NCBI GenBank assembly: GCA_964570765.1
Contig: CAZMZF010000001.1
Location: 1 to 64,000 of the forward strand
Direction: 5' to 3'
DNA from: CAZMZF01 sp964570765
Lineage (GTDB): Bacteria; Zixibacteria; MSB-5A5; RBG-16-43-9
DNA: 64,000 nt
Position 1 is the stretch's first letter. Each line of letters starts with the position of its first letter. Below, piece after piece: positions 8,346-16,984 of this stretch. The notes beneath the pieces were generated by a model. The model was given only the letters and a program-made list of their open reading frames with translations. It did no database searches and was not told where the DNA came from. The position numbers and the translations under genes were made by a program.

Positions 8346-8352
8346 CCCGACG
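8331..8352. repeat. CGTCGGGTT palindrome
   Basis: A perfect 9-bp stem, CGTCGGGTT and AACCCGACG, with a CCCT loop. It contains the stop codon of the preceding gene. Related palindromes occur at 16050-16071 and 26765-26787. Confidence 0.6.
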
Positions 8353-8454
8353 AAAAACTTGCCAGTTCAGAAAACCTAGCAAACAATAATTAAAATAGAC
8401 ATAATTATAAATTTCTTGCAAATCCAGTTTTTAGATTTTATATTGATTCAAGAC

Positions 8455-8547
8455 GGAAGAGGATGGGATCTGGTGGTCCTCGCGGACTTCAAATCCGTCG
8501 TCCCTGATCAAAAATCGGGTTGGTGGGTTCGATTCCCACCCCTTCCG
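8455..8547 (+). tRNA. selC: tRNA-Sec (anticodon TCA)
   Basis: Starts GGAAGAGG like other bacterial tRNA-Sec genes and ends CCCCTTCC plus discriminator G, with one mismatch in the long acceptor stem. The anticodon arm GCGGA-CTTCAAA-TCCGT places TCA at 8489-8491. A long variable arm (CCCTGAT/ATCGGG, 8501-8519) and a T arm GTGGG-TTCGATT-CCCAC follow. CCA is not encoded. It lies just upstream of selD-selA-selB. Confidence 0.93.
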
Positions 8548-8703
8548 TTAATTTTAGTATGAGGACTCTAAGAATTTTGTTTTGCAGGGCTGGTCCGCCT
8601 TTGGCGGACTGCCTACGAGGGCAAGAGAAGACGATATACCGTAGGTCGGGCACCCCTGCCCGACAATTGATTTCAATTTTTTCAGAGACTCAATGTAAAC
8701 TCT

Positions 8704-9756
8704 ATGGAGACTAAAACAAAAATCAGGCTGACAACACTTGCCTCAAGTTCTGGCTGAGCGGCAAAATGCAGTCCTCAGGACTTGATGCAGGTTCTGCGTC
8801 ACTTGCCAAAGATAAAAAACAATAGAGTGCTGGTTGGTTATAACAGCGTGGATGATGCTGGAGTGTATAAACTGAGTAAAGATTTAGCTCTGGTGCAGAC
8901 CGTGGACTTTTTCCCTCCAGTAGTAGATGACCCTTATGATTATGGCTCTATATCCGCAGCCAATGCCTTGAGCGACATATATGCTATGGGTGCAAAACCA
9001 ATCTCAGCATTAAATATCGTGGGGTATCCAAAAGACCTTATGCCTTTAACTTATTTAGAAGAGATTTTAAAAGGAGGGGCAGATAAAGCTAAAGAAGCTG
9101 GGATACCTATTATCGGAGGGCATACTCTAAAAACTAAGGAGCCTATGTACGGGCTTTCGGTAAATGGGATAATTCATCCAGATAAAATTGTTACCAATGC
9201 CGGAGCAAAACCTGGTGATATGCTCATCCTGACTAAACCCTTAGGAATCGGGATTATTACCACCGCTATTAAAAAAGGCATTGCTCCACCAAAAGTGGAA
9301 AAAGAAGCTGTGAAGGTAATGAGCCAACTGAATAAAACCGCTTCTGAGGTTATGCTTGAATTCAGAGTAAAATCCTGCACTGATATAACCGGCTACGGTT
9401 TTTTAGGTCATCTTGGCGAGATGACAACTGCTTCTAAAACCGGGGCAAAAGTTTATTTATCCAAAATACCCGTCCTTGAGTATGCCTGGAAGCTGGTTGA
9501 ACAAAATATTATTCCTGGAGGGACTCTCTCTAATCGAAATTTTATGGAAGACAAAGTTCTCTGGGGAAAAGATATCTGTGAAGAGGCAAAACTTGTTCTG
9601 TGCGATGCACAGACTTCCGGAGGTTTGTTGATCGCCGTTTCAGAGAATAAAGCCTCTAAGCTTTTGAGCTCATTGAGAAATCGAGGGGTAACTTATTCTT
9701 CCATCGTGGGTGAAATTATCAAAGATAGAAAATGCAAGATAAAAGTAGAGTGGTAA
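8704..9756 (+). CDS. selD: Selenide, water dikinase SelD, itself a selenoprotein (UGA at codon 18)
   Basis: Makes selenophosphate from selenide and ATP, the selenium donor for Sec-tRNA formation. An ordinary reading would begin only at 8782, without the N-terminal active site. In the same frame, ATG 8704 opens METKTKIRLTTLASSSG-U-AAKCSPQDL, where U is an in-frame TGA at 8755-8757. It occupies the position of the Sec/Cys of other SelD proteins, three residues before the essential lysine (pattern GxxK). A hairpin follows 9-12 bases later (8767-8789). The 350-residue length is then normal, and the glycine-rich ATP-binding segments (DDAGVYKL, GGHT) are present. selA overlaps the 3' end. tRNA-Sec, selA and selB in the same locus make recoding very likely. 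Confidence 0.93.
8767..8789 (+). promoter_or_regulatory. Candidate bacterial SECIS hairpin in selD
   Basis: Downstream of the UGA (8755-8757), AGTCC (8770-8774) pairs with GGACT (8778-8782) across a TCA loop, and TGC at 8767-8769 can extend the stem with GCA at 8787-8789 past a TGA bulge. Distance from the UGA fits bacterial SECIS elements, which bind SelB. The loop is small, so the exact fold is uncertain. Confidence 0.6.
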
Positions 9757-11144
9757 ATAGTAAAAAGCTCAGACAGATTCCCAGCATTGAGGAGATTTTG
9801 CAATCTGAGAAACTGCAAAAGTACATCTCTTTTCTCTCCCGTCCTTTTGTAACTCAAATCAGCAGAAAAATAGTGGATGAATTGAGAAAACAGGTAAAGA
9901 GAAAAGGATTGAGTATTTCTAAAGAAGAGATAATCACGAAAATTTCAGAAGAGCTTGAGAATTTAGTTTCTGCTTCTTTGAGACCGGTGATAAACGGAAC
10001 TGGGGTAATAATCCACACCAACCTTGGGCGTGCGCCCATTGATGAAAACGTATTAAAACATATGGCTGAAGTAAGTAAGAATTATTCTTCTTTAGAATAT
10101 GATCTCGTAAAAGGAAAAAGAAGTGACAGAACCATCTTTTTGGAAAAACTGTTGATAGAGCTTTCAGGAGCAGAAGGCGCTCTGGTGGTAAATAACAATG
10201 CCGGTGCGGTTCTGCTTATCCTTTCAGGTTTAGCCAAAGGAAAAGAGGTTATCATCTCCAGGGGTGAGCTGGTTCAGATAGGCGGAGGTTTTAGAATTCC
10301 GGATATTTTGAATGAAAGCGGAGCAATAATGAAAGAGGTTGGAACAACTAATCAAACCTCCATTTCAGATTATCAGAGAGCCATAAATAAAAACACCAAG
10401 ATTCTCTTAAAGGTCCATAAAAGCAATTTCTGGATGTCCGGGTTTGTGGAAGAGGTTTCCATTGAAAAGTTAATTCCTCTGAGCAAAAAATATCGTTTGA
10501 TAACAGTTGAGGATTTAGGAAGTGGAGCAGTTATTTTCACTGATAATTTTGGGCTGGGGCATGAGCCTAGAGTTTCAGAAGAGGTATCCGCCGGAGCAGA
10601 TTTGGTTTGTTTTTCAGGTGATAAGCTTTTAGGTGGACCCCAATCTGGGGTAATTGTTGGCAAGAATAAATATATAGATCTTTTGCGAAAACATCCTCTT
10701 TATCGTGCTCTGCGAGTTGATAAGATGGTTATTGCTGGTCTTGAACAGGTCATTCTTAGTTATCTTAAAAAAGAAGAGGAGAGGATTCCTATCTGGAGGT
10801 TTATTTCGACTCCTCTGGATGGCCTCAGAAAAAGAGGAGAAGAGATTTCAAGAAGATTAAAAGAGTTTGGTATCTCTATTTCCTTAAGGGAGAGCAAAAG
10901 CGCAGTAGGAGGCGGCTCCCTGCCGGGTGAGACTCTTCCAACAATCGTATTATCCATAGAGTCACAAACTCCTCCTGAATGTTTAGCTGAGAAATTTCGC
11001 AGTTTAGATTACCCGATAATCGGGCGAATTGAAAAAAATAGATTTGTTCTGGACTTAAGGACCATCTTTCCAGAACAGGATGAGATGGTTATTAAAGGAA
11101 TAAAAAATGTCATTCTGAGCCCGCAGGGCGAAGAATCTACTTAA
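9732..11144 (+). CDS. selA: L-seryl-tRNA(Sec) selenium transferase SelA
   Basis: PLP enzyme that converts Ser-tRNA(Sec) to Sec-tRNA(Sec) with selenophosphate. The 470-residue product has the N-terminal tRNA-binding helical domain (LRQIPSIEEILQSEKL), the NGTGVIIHTNLGRAPI segment, and the PLP lysine K298 in CFSGDKLLGGPQSG. ATG 9732 lies 25 bases inside selD, giving overlap and probable translational coupling. The last residues (NVILSPQGEEST) are encoded by a dispersed GTCATTCTGA...GAAGAATCT repeat, so the native C-terminal end has been replaced or extended. The fold ends before this point. Confidence 0.95.
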   Translation: MQDKSRVVNSKKLRQIPSIEEILQSEKLQKYISFLSRPFVTQISRKIVDELRKQVKRKGLSISKEEIITKISEELENLVSASLRPVINGTGVIIHTNLGRAPIDENVLKHMAEVSKNYSSLEYDLVKGKRSDRTIFLEKLLIELSGAEGALVVNNNAGAVLLILSGLAKGKEVIISRGELVQIGGGFRIPDILNESGAIMKEVGTTNQTSISDYQRAINKNTKILLKVHKSNFWMSGFVEEVSIEKLIPLSKKYRLITVEDLGSGAVIFTDNFGLGHEPRVSEEVSAGADLVCFSGDKLLGGPQSGVIVGKNKYIDLLRKHPLYRALRVDKMVIAGLEQVILSYLKKEEERIPIWRFISTPLDGLRKRGEEISRRLKEFGISISLRESKSAVGGGSLPGETLPTIVLSIESQTPPECLAEKFRSLDYPIIGRIEKNRFVLDLRTIFPEQDEMVIKGIKNVILSPQGEEST

Positions 11145-11207
11145 GTCTAATTGAGCAGATTCTTCAGTCGTCCCGCCTTTGGTGGGACTCCCTCAGAATG
11201 ACAGAAT
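11107..11207. repeat. Inverted pair of GTCATTCTGA/GAAGAATCT repeats
   Basis: Left copy (about 11108-11139) reads TGTCATTCTGAGCCC...GGCGAAGAATCT and forms the end of selA. The right copy (about 11158-11203) reads AGATTCTTC...CTCAGAATGACA, its reverse complement, with a GTCCCGCC...GGTGGGAC-type inner palindrome. A second such pair lies at 60969-61070. Paired, inverted copies are the arrangement of REP doublets. Confidence 0.75.
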
Positions 11208-11219
11208 CAGAAATGGCTT

Positions 11220-13112
11220 ATGTTTGTAATCGGAACTGCAGGTCATGTTGATCATGGCAAATCCTCTTTGATTCTGGCACTGACTGGAATCGATCCGGAT
11301 AGACTGCCGGAGGAGAAATTAAGAGGGATGACCATCGATTTAGGGTTTGCCTGGCTACCCTTGCCGGATGGAACTGAAGTGGGGATAGTTGACGTGCCCG
11401 GACATGAAAGATTTGTCAAGAATATGATTGCAGGAGTTGGTGGTATTGATGCCGCACTCTTGATTATAGCGGTGGATGATGGCTGGATGCCACAGACGCA
11501 GGAACATTTAGAGATTTTAGAACTCTTAGGAGTCAAAGAAGGGATTGTAGTTATTAACAAAATAGATTTAGTAAAAGAAGACTGGCTTAATTTAGTAGAG
11601 GAAGATATCAGACAAAAACTAAAAGGAACTCCCTTAGAAAATTCAATCATAGTCAAAACTTCAGCCACTCAAAAAATCGGGATTGAGGAACTGAACGAGC
11701 AGATCCAGAAACTTGTAAGTAAACTCAAAGTTAGGAAAGATATAAATAAACCCAGACTTTATATCGACAGGGTTTTCACTATGACCGGAATGGGAACAGT
11801 TGTTACCGGCACTCTGATCGATGGCTCTTTCCAAGTTGGACAGGAGGTGGATATTGCTCCTCAGGGGATAAAGACCAGGATAAAAAACCTTCAAAAGTAC
11901 AAAAAACAGGTAGAGATTGCAGGTCCAGGAACAAGGATAGCTTTGAACCTTATCGGGGTAGAAAAAGAAAAGATTAAAAGAGGAGATGTGGTTATAAATC
12001 CAGGAACAGCCATTCTAACCTCATTCTTAGATGTAAAAGTAAATATGATCCCGGATGCTCCCTATAGTTTGAAACATGGCTCTGATCTTCTTTTTATGCT
12101 GGGCTCAAAAGAGATTATGGGCAGAGTAATCCTATTAGATGCAGGGGTTCAAAAATTTGAACCCCTGCTTAAACCTGGTCAGACTGGCTTTGCCAGGATT
12201 AAACTAAAAAAGCCAGTCCTGGCAAGAATAGGAGATCATTTTATCTTAAGATTACCCACACCAGCAAAAACCCTTGGGGGTGGTGTAGTCCTGGATATAT
12301 TCCCTTCAAAGCTTAAAAGGAAAGACAAGGAACTTATAAACTTTTTAGCCCGAAGGGAGAATTTAGATATATCAGAGTTAATTCTAACCGAGCTTAAAAA
12401 AGTAGATTTTCTGCCCAGGATGGAGATTCTCAGTGCCTCCATCTTTAGCTCAGAGGAGATCGAGTCAACCTTAATATCTCTGGAAAACAAAAATGAGATA
12501 ATGGCTAAAAAGAATCTGGTAATAACTAAAGGAAAGTGGGAAAAACTTTTATCTCAGATTTTAGAAAGAGTGAATAAAGAGCATATAGATAAACCTTTCG
12601 CTCAGGGATTGAAGATATCAGATCTTTTTTCTAAAATAAATTACAAAGAAAAATTAGTCTCAGAAGGTATAGATTATCTTCTATCTACTGGCAAGTTAAT
12701 TCAAAAAGAAAACTTATTAGCTCTGCCAGAACATCAACCTCAATTGACTGAAAAACAATCCCTTTTAGCTCAAAATATTTTAAAGAGATTTGAAGAAAAC
12801 CGATTTTCACCTCCTACCAAAGGTGAGCTATTAGAGGAGAATCCAGATTATCAGAAAATCCTTCTTTTCCTGTTTCAACAAGGGAAACTTATAGAATTAA
12901 AAGAGGGGATACTTTATATAACAGAAGATTTCGAAGTGATTACTAAAAGGATAAAAGACTTCATTAACAGAAATGGACCATCTACAGTCAGTCAGATAAG
13001 AGAATATCTGAATATAAGCCGCAAATATACAGTTCCGATTTTAGAAAAACTGGATGAGATGGGGGTTACACAAAGGGAAGGGGATAAAAGGGTTCTGTTT
13101 AAAAAGAAGTAG
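11220..13112 (+). CDS. selB: Selenocysteine-specific elongation factor SelB
   Basis: GTPase that brings Sec-tRNA(Sec) to the ribosome at UGA codons marked by a SECIS element. The 630-residue product has the G1 loop GTAGHVDHGKSS (6-17), the G2 segment RGMTIDLGF, the G3 motif DVPGHE, the NKID guanine motif (about residues 115-118), EF-Tu-like domains II and III, and a C-terminal half made of winged-helix repeats, ending REYLNISRKYTVPILEKLDEMG, which bind the SECIS. ATG 11220 starts 75 bases after selA, behind a repeat. It completes the tRNA-Sec-selD-selA-selB set. Confidence 0.95.
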   Translation: MFVIGTAGHVDHGKSSLILALTGIDPDRLPEEKLRGMTIDLGFAWLPLPDGTEVGIVDVPGHERFVKNMIAGVGGIDAALLIIAVDDGWMPQTQEHLEILELLGVKEGIVVINKIDLVKEDWLNLVEEDIRQKLKGTPLENSIIVKTSATQKIGIEELNEQIQKLVSKLKVRKDINKPRLYIDRVFTMTGMGTVVTGTLIDGSFQVGQEVDIAPQGIKTRIKNLQKYKKQVEIAGPGTRIALNLIGVEKEKIKRGDVVINPGTAILTSFLDVKVNMIPDAPYSLKHGSDLLFMLGSKEIMGRVILLDAGVQKFEPLLKPGQTGFARIKLKKPVLARIGDHFILRLPTPAKTLGGGVVLDIFPSKLKRKDKELINFLARRENLDISELILTELKKVDFLPRMEILSASIFSSEEIESTLISLENKNEIMAKKNLVITKGKWEKLLSQILERVNKEHIDKPFAQGLKISDLFSKINYKEKLVSEGIDYLLSTGKLIQKENLLALPEHQPQLTEKQSLLAQNILKRFEENRFSPPTKGELLEENPDYQKILLFLFQQGKLIELKEGILYITEDFEVITKRIKDFINRNGPSTVSQIREYLNISRKYTVPILEKLDEMGVTQREGDKRVLFKKK

Positions 13113-13140
13113 AGACGCATTGCTATGCGTCTCTACCCTT
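13109..13140. repeat. GTAGAGACGCA palindrome after selB
   Basis: GTAGAGACGCA and its inverse TGCGTCTCTAC (about 13111-13137) form an 11-bp stem with a short loop and could end selB transcripts, although only a weak T-rich tail (CCCTTATTTT) follows. Related palindromes occur at 27309-27334 (minus-strand side) and in degraded form at 26685-26708. Confidence 0.6.
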
Positions 13141-13169
13141 ATTTTAAATGAAAGCTGTAGCACTAAGCT

Positions 13170-13892
13170 TTATTTCCAACAATTCTTTTTAATCTCTTCC
13201 CAGCAAACTCTAAGGCATATCCCACAAACTTCATTCTCCAGCCCAATATTTTTCAAACGCAAAAGACAATTTTGTCTGTAATCTTTCTTGTTTTTAAGAA
13301 AAGGGCAAACCTCTAGACAGGCTTGACAGTCGCCGCAACCTTCAAGATTTCTCTTCACAGATTTTATCTCATAAGGGACAAAAATAGTTGAGAGTCTTAA
13401 TGCCGGTCCCTCTTCAGGTGTTACTATTATTCCGGATTTACCTCTCCAGCCTAATCCGGCTGATTCTGCAAATGCTCGATGGGAAACACAAAGATCGTAA
13501 TATTCCTCCACCTGATTGATTTTACTGGTATAACCTTCTAAAGTAGCTTGTTCTGAAATCCCGTCAAATTTTTCAGCCATATTTTTTGCTATACGGTTAA
13601 GGATTCGGTTCAACTCACCACAAGCGCGGGCATAGATATTCCAGGTATCCTTTTTTGTCCCTTTAGCAATCCATTTATCCGGGATAGAGTTGACCTCATC
13701 CGGAGTATAAAAAACTCCGATGGAGATTGCGGTTACAGTTTTAGATAAATCGAGAGAAGAGAGTTTCGTTTTAATATGATCTTTTTGAATTGGAAGAAGT
13801 TTTACCTCTTTCAAAGAAGAAAATCCAATTATCCCTTTTCTATTGTTGAACAAGCATAGTTTTTGAAATTCCTTTTCGATATTCTCTTTCAT
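13170..13892 (-). CDS. QueG-like double 4Fe-4S cluster protein
   Basis: A 240-residue cytoplasmic Fe-S protein related to epoxyqueuosine reductase. The C-terminal part has two ferredoxin-type clusters: CGDCQACLEVCPF (C-x2-C-x2-C-x3-CP) and CGICLRVCW. The middle segment AESAGLGWRGKSGIIVTPEEGP matches the QueG region AExAGLGWxGKxxxxxxPxxGs. It is shorter than QueG (about 350 residues), lacks the C-terminal HEAT-like part, and the N-terminal cobalamin-domain motif is weak. It may be a diverged relative rather than a true queuosine enzyme. It stands alone on the minus strand, convergent with selB. Confidence 0.7.
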   Translation of the reverse strand: MKENIEKEFQKLCLFNNRKGIIGFSSLKEVKLLPIQKDHIKTKLSSLDLSKTVTAISIGVFYTPDEVNSIPDKWIAKGTKKDTWNIYARACGELNRILNRIAKNMAEKFDGISEQATLEGYTSKINQVEEYYDLCVSHRAFAESAGLGWRGKSGIIVTPEEGPALRLSTIFVPYEIKSVKRNLEGCGDCQACLEVCPFLKNKKDYRQNCLLRLKNIGLENEVCGICLRVCWEEIKKNCWK

Positions 13893-13913
13893 AACAAATC
13901 AGGTAGTTGTACT

Positions 13914-13964
13914 GTAGCGCCCAAATGGATAAAAAAAAACGTCCGGGATAAACCCAGACGCTAC
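13914..13964 (-). terminator. Terminator within a GTAGCG...CGCTAC repeat
   Basis: On the minus strand CGTCTGGG (13960-13953) and CCCGGACG (13947-13940) form an 8-bp stem followed by nine T residues (13939-13931), a good intrinsic terminator for the gene at 14097-15965. The whole sits between GTAGCG (13914) and CGCTAC (to 13964), the borders of the dispersed Y-shaped repeat family. Confidence 0.7.
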
Positions 13965-14096
13965 ATTTTAAAGCTCGCCTATATCGAATTGGAGTAGTGA
14001 ACCCATCGACCACACGAATCTATCTCTTTTATCGTCTCGCGTCTCACTTCTCACTTTTTTCATCTTTCATCTTCATTTTTCTTTATCCGTCATTCG

Positions 14097-15965
14097 TCAT
14101 TTTACTAAAATCATCCTCTTCGTCTCCGAATAACCTCCTGCTTCTAATCGGTAGAAATATATACCTGAGCTAACTTTTTCACCTTTATCATCTCTTCCAT
14201 CCCAGACCACCTGATAATTTCCAGGCATCTTTTTCTCATCCATTAGAGTCCTCACTAAGTCCCCAAGTATATTATAAATCTTGAAGGTGGTGTGGATGGG
14301 ACCATGAACTATGAACTGCGAACCATATACTTGAAAAGGTATGGTGGTGGAAGGGTTAAAAGGATTTGGATAGTTCTGAGATAAAGTAAAAGAGTGGGGC
14401 AGTAGATCTGGTATTTCTTCGACATCAGTTAAGGTGCTGTCATAAGTAGCTGAATAACTATAATTAAAAGAACCAGTTGTTTTTGTAATCACAGCCGGGA
14501 TCATTATTATATCATCATAGTCATTCCAGTTGTGAAATTTAAAATTACCGCTTTTTAAACTATCCAGTGTAAATTCTGCAAAAGTGTCCGGATCCGCAGA
14601 AGAATAGCCTATTATCGAAGTTATCCAATCAGCGGAATCCACGCCATTGAAATTAATGTTTAAACCACCAGCGATAGGTTGAGTATCGAACCGGACATAA
14701 TTGGTTCCTAAAACCTCAGGCGGGTAAGGTGCAGAGCTCATATTTACCGGGTAACTTATGTGGTATTGAGAGGATGCAACTTTTACTAAGGGATACAGAT
14801 TTCCTTCAGAGTAATAGTTGGTAATATCTGCCCGATAGTTAGTGAAATAGTTCCATACAGAGAACTCACTGAAAGCCTGATCAAAAGAGCTTCCCTTGGT
14901 TAAGAGGACATCGTCTGTGGCTGAAAGGACATTGTCACCTTGAATGTCAGTACATAGTATCCAGATATTCTTTATTACATCCGCTCCAAATTTTTCGGAT
15001 AAATAAAAAGCCCAGACGCAAGAAGCATAAGCATGAAAATAGCGGGCTGTATCAGCTGGAGTATTGTTAATAAGTGTGTCAGAAAAGGTTTTCAGCGAGA
15101 ACCAGGGGTAATTATAAAAGAAGCGTAAATAGCTCAAATAATAATTTATATTATCATATGCCACATCCGTCATCCAGGTAGCGGAAATTTCCATCCAATA
15201 AGGTCGGACAGGGGTAATAGGGTCTGAGGGGTCATATTCATATTCATCTACATCATAAGCGAATTGAATCGCATGAAAGAACTCGTGGGCAGATGTAACC
15301 CTGAGATAATTATTGTAATTCCCCCCGTAAACGCTGTAGTCATTCCTCAAAACTATGTAGCTCGTAGCTCCGATGTAATCTGGAGGAGCATAACGTTCTG
15401 GTTGGGCATAACCCAGATAACCAAAAGCCATCGATTTCAAATAGACATCGTACTTGGCATTCCCACCGTTATCTGAATACCAACTATCATTTGGAGGAGA
15501 ATAATAGCCTAAGGTATCTACTTCTTTCATCCACATAGAGTCCATAACCGCTCCAACAAAATTGACATAATCCGGATGACCGTCTGCGGGCAAAGTGTCC
15601 ACACTTGATTTATAAACCGAATCACTGGTGGAGGTAACATAATGTATCCTGAAATACCCACCGGGAGTATCGTAAGTTATTTTAGTAGTAGTATATGTTG
15701 GCCGATCTGGCATAAGTAATGAAAGCTCTTTTTGAGCCTCTGGGCTTAATTCTCCTCTATGTGCAGGGAGCCAGACAAAAGCCGGGGTAGCGCAGATCGG
15801 ATGAAAATCTACTGGATAGCCTTTTGGAGCTGAAGTTGTTGGAGTTAAAACTTCTTTAATTTTCTGAATAAGCTTCTCTTCAGCTGGAAGCTTTGCCTTA
15901 ACATCAGTTAAAAAGAAACTAAAACCTGAGAGAAAAATCAAAAAAGCAAAAATTAGCTTTTTCAT
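14097..15965 (-). CDS. Secreted metalloprotease-like protein with T9SS-type C-terminal sorting domain
   Basis: A 622-residue exported protein of the MXAN_6640-like putative metallopeptidase type. The start is the ATG at 15965 (MKKLIFAFLIFLSGFSFFL, a clear signal peptide), behind AGAGGAG; an upstream in-frame Met lacks such a site. The middle region has SAHEFFHAIQFAYDVDEYEY, an HExxH zinc motif with a nearby acidic cluster, followed by a conserved WMEISATWMTD segment. Residues after about 530 have LSQNYPNPFNPSTTIPFQVYG, then a FlgD-like Ig domain and an end in SGIYFYRLEAGG...TKRMILVK, the type A sorting tail. Substrate is unknown. Direct word repeats lie just downstream (14030-14096). Confidence 0.85.
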   Translation of the reverse strand: MKKLIFAFLIFLSGFSFFLTDVKAKLPAEEKLIQKIKEVLTPTTSAPKGYPVDFHPICATPAFVWLPAHRGELSPEAQKELSLLMPDRPTYTTTKITYDTPGGYFRIHYVTSTSDSVYKSSVDTLPADGHPDYVNFVGAVMDSMWMKEVDTLGYYSPPNDSWYSDNGGNAKYDVYLKSMAFGYLGYAQPERYAPPDYIGATSYIVLRNDYSVYGGNYNNYLRVTSAHEFFHAIQFAYDVDEYEYDPSDPITPVRPYWMEISATWMTDVAYDNINYYLSYLRFFYNYPWFSLKTFSDTLINNTPADTARYFHAYASCVWAFYLSEKFGADVIKNIWILCTDIQGDNVLSATDDVLLTKGSSFDQAFSEFSVWNYFTNYRADITNYYSEGNLYPLVKVASSQYHISYPVNMSSAPYPPEVLGTNYVRFDTQPIAGGLNINFNGVDSADWITSIIGYSSADPDTFAEFTLDSLKSGNFKFHNWNDYDDIIMIPAVITKTTGSFNYSYSATYDSTLTDVEEIPDLLPHSFTLSQNYPNPFNPSTTIPFQVYGSQFIVHGPIHTTFKIYNILGDLVRTLMDEKKMPGNYQVVWDGRDDKGEKVSSGIYFYRLEAGGYSETKRMILVK

Positions 15966-16001
15966 AACCGCTCCTCTTTTAATGTTTCCCGTGCTTGCCA
16001 T

Positions 16002-16173
16002 CCCGCCAAGAGCGGGACTGGCCTGACTAATTAAATCGTCTTCTTTTACGTCGGGTCAGGGGACCCGACGACTACCTGAAATACTTGTTGCGGACGAATT
16101 CACGTACTAGGGCAGGAGTTCAACTCCTGCCCTAGCTTCATCCCGACTTTATCTTATTTTAATGGAATCCTGA
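16002..16173. repeat. Spacer with three palindromes
   Basis: Three hairpins follow each other: ATCCCGCC...GAGCGGGA (about 16001-16015), GTCGGGTC...GACCCGAC (16051-16071) and AGGGCAGGAGTT/AACTCCTGCCCT (about 16110-16134). None has a good T-run in either direction. They lie downstream of the slipin gene and upstream of the metalloprotease-like gene. Confidence 0.6.
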
Positions 16174-16944
16174 TTACTCTTTCTTCTCTGACCCCTCCTG
16201 AAGTTTCTTTATAAAAGGGGTGAAAAGGTCAATTGGCACCGGAAAGATGATAGTGGAGTTTTTCTCGACTGCAACCTCAGTCAAAGTCTGCAGAAATCTC
16301 AACTGTATGCCAGCCGGAGTTTTGCCGATTATACCGGCTGCCAGGGCTAATTTCTCCGCGGCCTGGTATTCACCTTCAGCGTGAATAATCTTAGCCCTTC
16401 TCTCCCTTTCCGCCTCTGCCTGACGTGCAATTGCCCTCTGCATCTCCTGAGGCAGGTCAACATTTTTCACCTCTACCACTGAAACTTTAATCCCCCAGGG
16501 CTCGGTCTGGTCATCGATTATCTTCTGCAGTTGTTGATTAATCTTCTCCCGGTTAGATAGGAGGTCATCTAATTCCACCTGCCCTAAGACGCTTCTCAAA
16601 GTAGTCTGGGAGATCATCGAGGTGGCATAAAGGAAATCCTCTACTTCTACAATGGCTTTGCTGGCATCTATCACCCGAAAGTAGATCACTGCATTAACCT
16701 TAACGGTAACGTTATCCCGGGTGATTACATCCTGAGGTGGCACATCCATTGTCACTACCCTCAAGCTGACCTTAACCATCCGGTCAACCATGGGTATCAG
16801 TAAGATCAATCCCGGTCCTTTGGTACCCATCAATCTCCCCAATCTGAAGATTATCCCTCTTTCATACTCTCTTAAGATTCTAATAGCATTGGCTAAGATA
16901 AAGAGAGCGATGATGATTAGGGTTAAAATACCTGCACCTGCCAT
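16174..16944 (-). CDS. SPFH/stomatin family protein (slipin)
   Basis: A 256-residue membrane-anchored SPFH protein that forms oligomeric rings and organises membrane microdomains. The N-terminal hairpin membrane segment (about 5-22) is followed by the prohibitin-fold domain (REYERGIIFRLGRLMGTKGPGL to about 180) and a charged coiled coil with the family motif QAEAERERRAKIIHAEGEYQ. The start ATG 16944 has AGGAGGAG upstream. It is coded directly after the NfeD protease (40-base gap), the usual slipin-NfeD pairing in which the protease may process the slipin C terminus. Confidence 0.92.
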   Translation of the reverse strand: MAGAGILTLIIIALFILANAIRILREYERGIIFRLGRLMGTKGPGLILLIPMVDRMVKVSLRVVTMDVPPQDVITRDNVTVKVNAVIYFRVIDASKAIVEVEDFLYATSMISQTTLRSVLGQVELDDLLSNREKINQQLQKIIDDQTEPWGIKVSVVEVKNVDLPQEMQRAIARQAEAERERRAKIIHAEGEYQAAEKLALAAGIIGKTPAGIQLRFLQTLTEVAVEKNSTIIFPVPIDLFTPFIKKLQEGSEKKE

Positions 16945-16984
16945 AACTCCTCCTCTTAAGTTTAGAAGTTTAAAAGTTTAAACT

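Noticed and set aside
7632..8352. Second integron cassette around the PD-(D/E)XK-like gene
   Set aside because: GTTGGGT and ACCTAAC are only partly complementary, no L boxes and no right GTTRRRY core are found, and CGTCGGGTT here is a known repeat of the window.
8520..8714. 64-codon frame overlapping tRNA-Sec
   Set aside because: Starts inside the tRNA and runs across two repeats; overlaps the true selD start. Not a gene.
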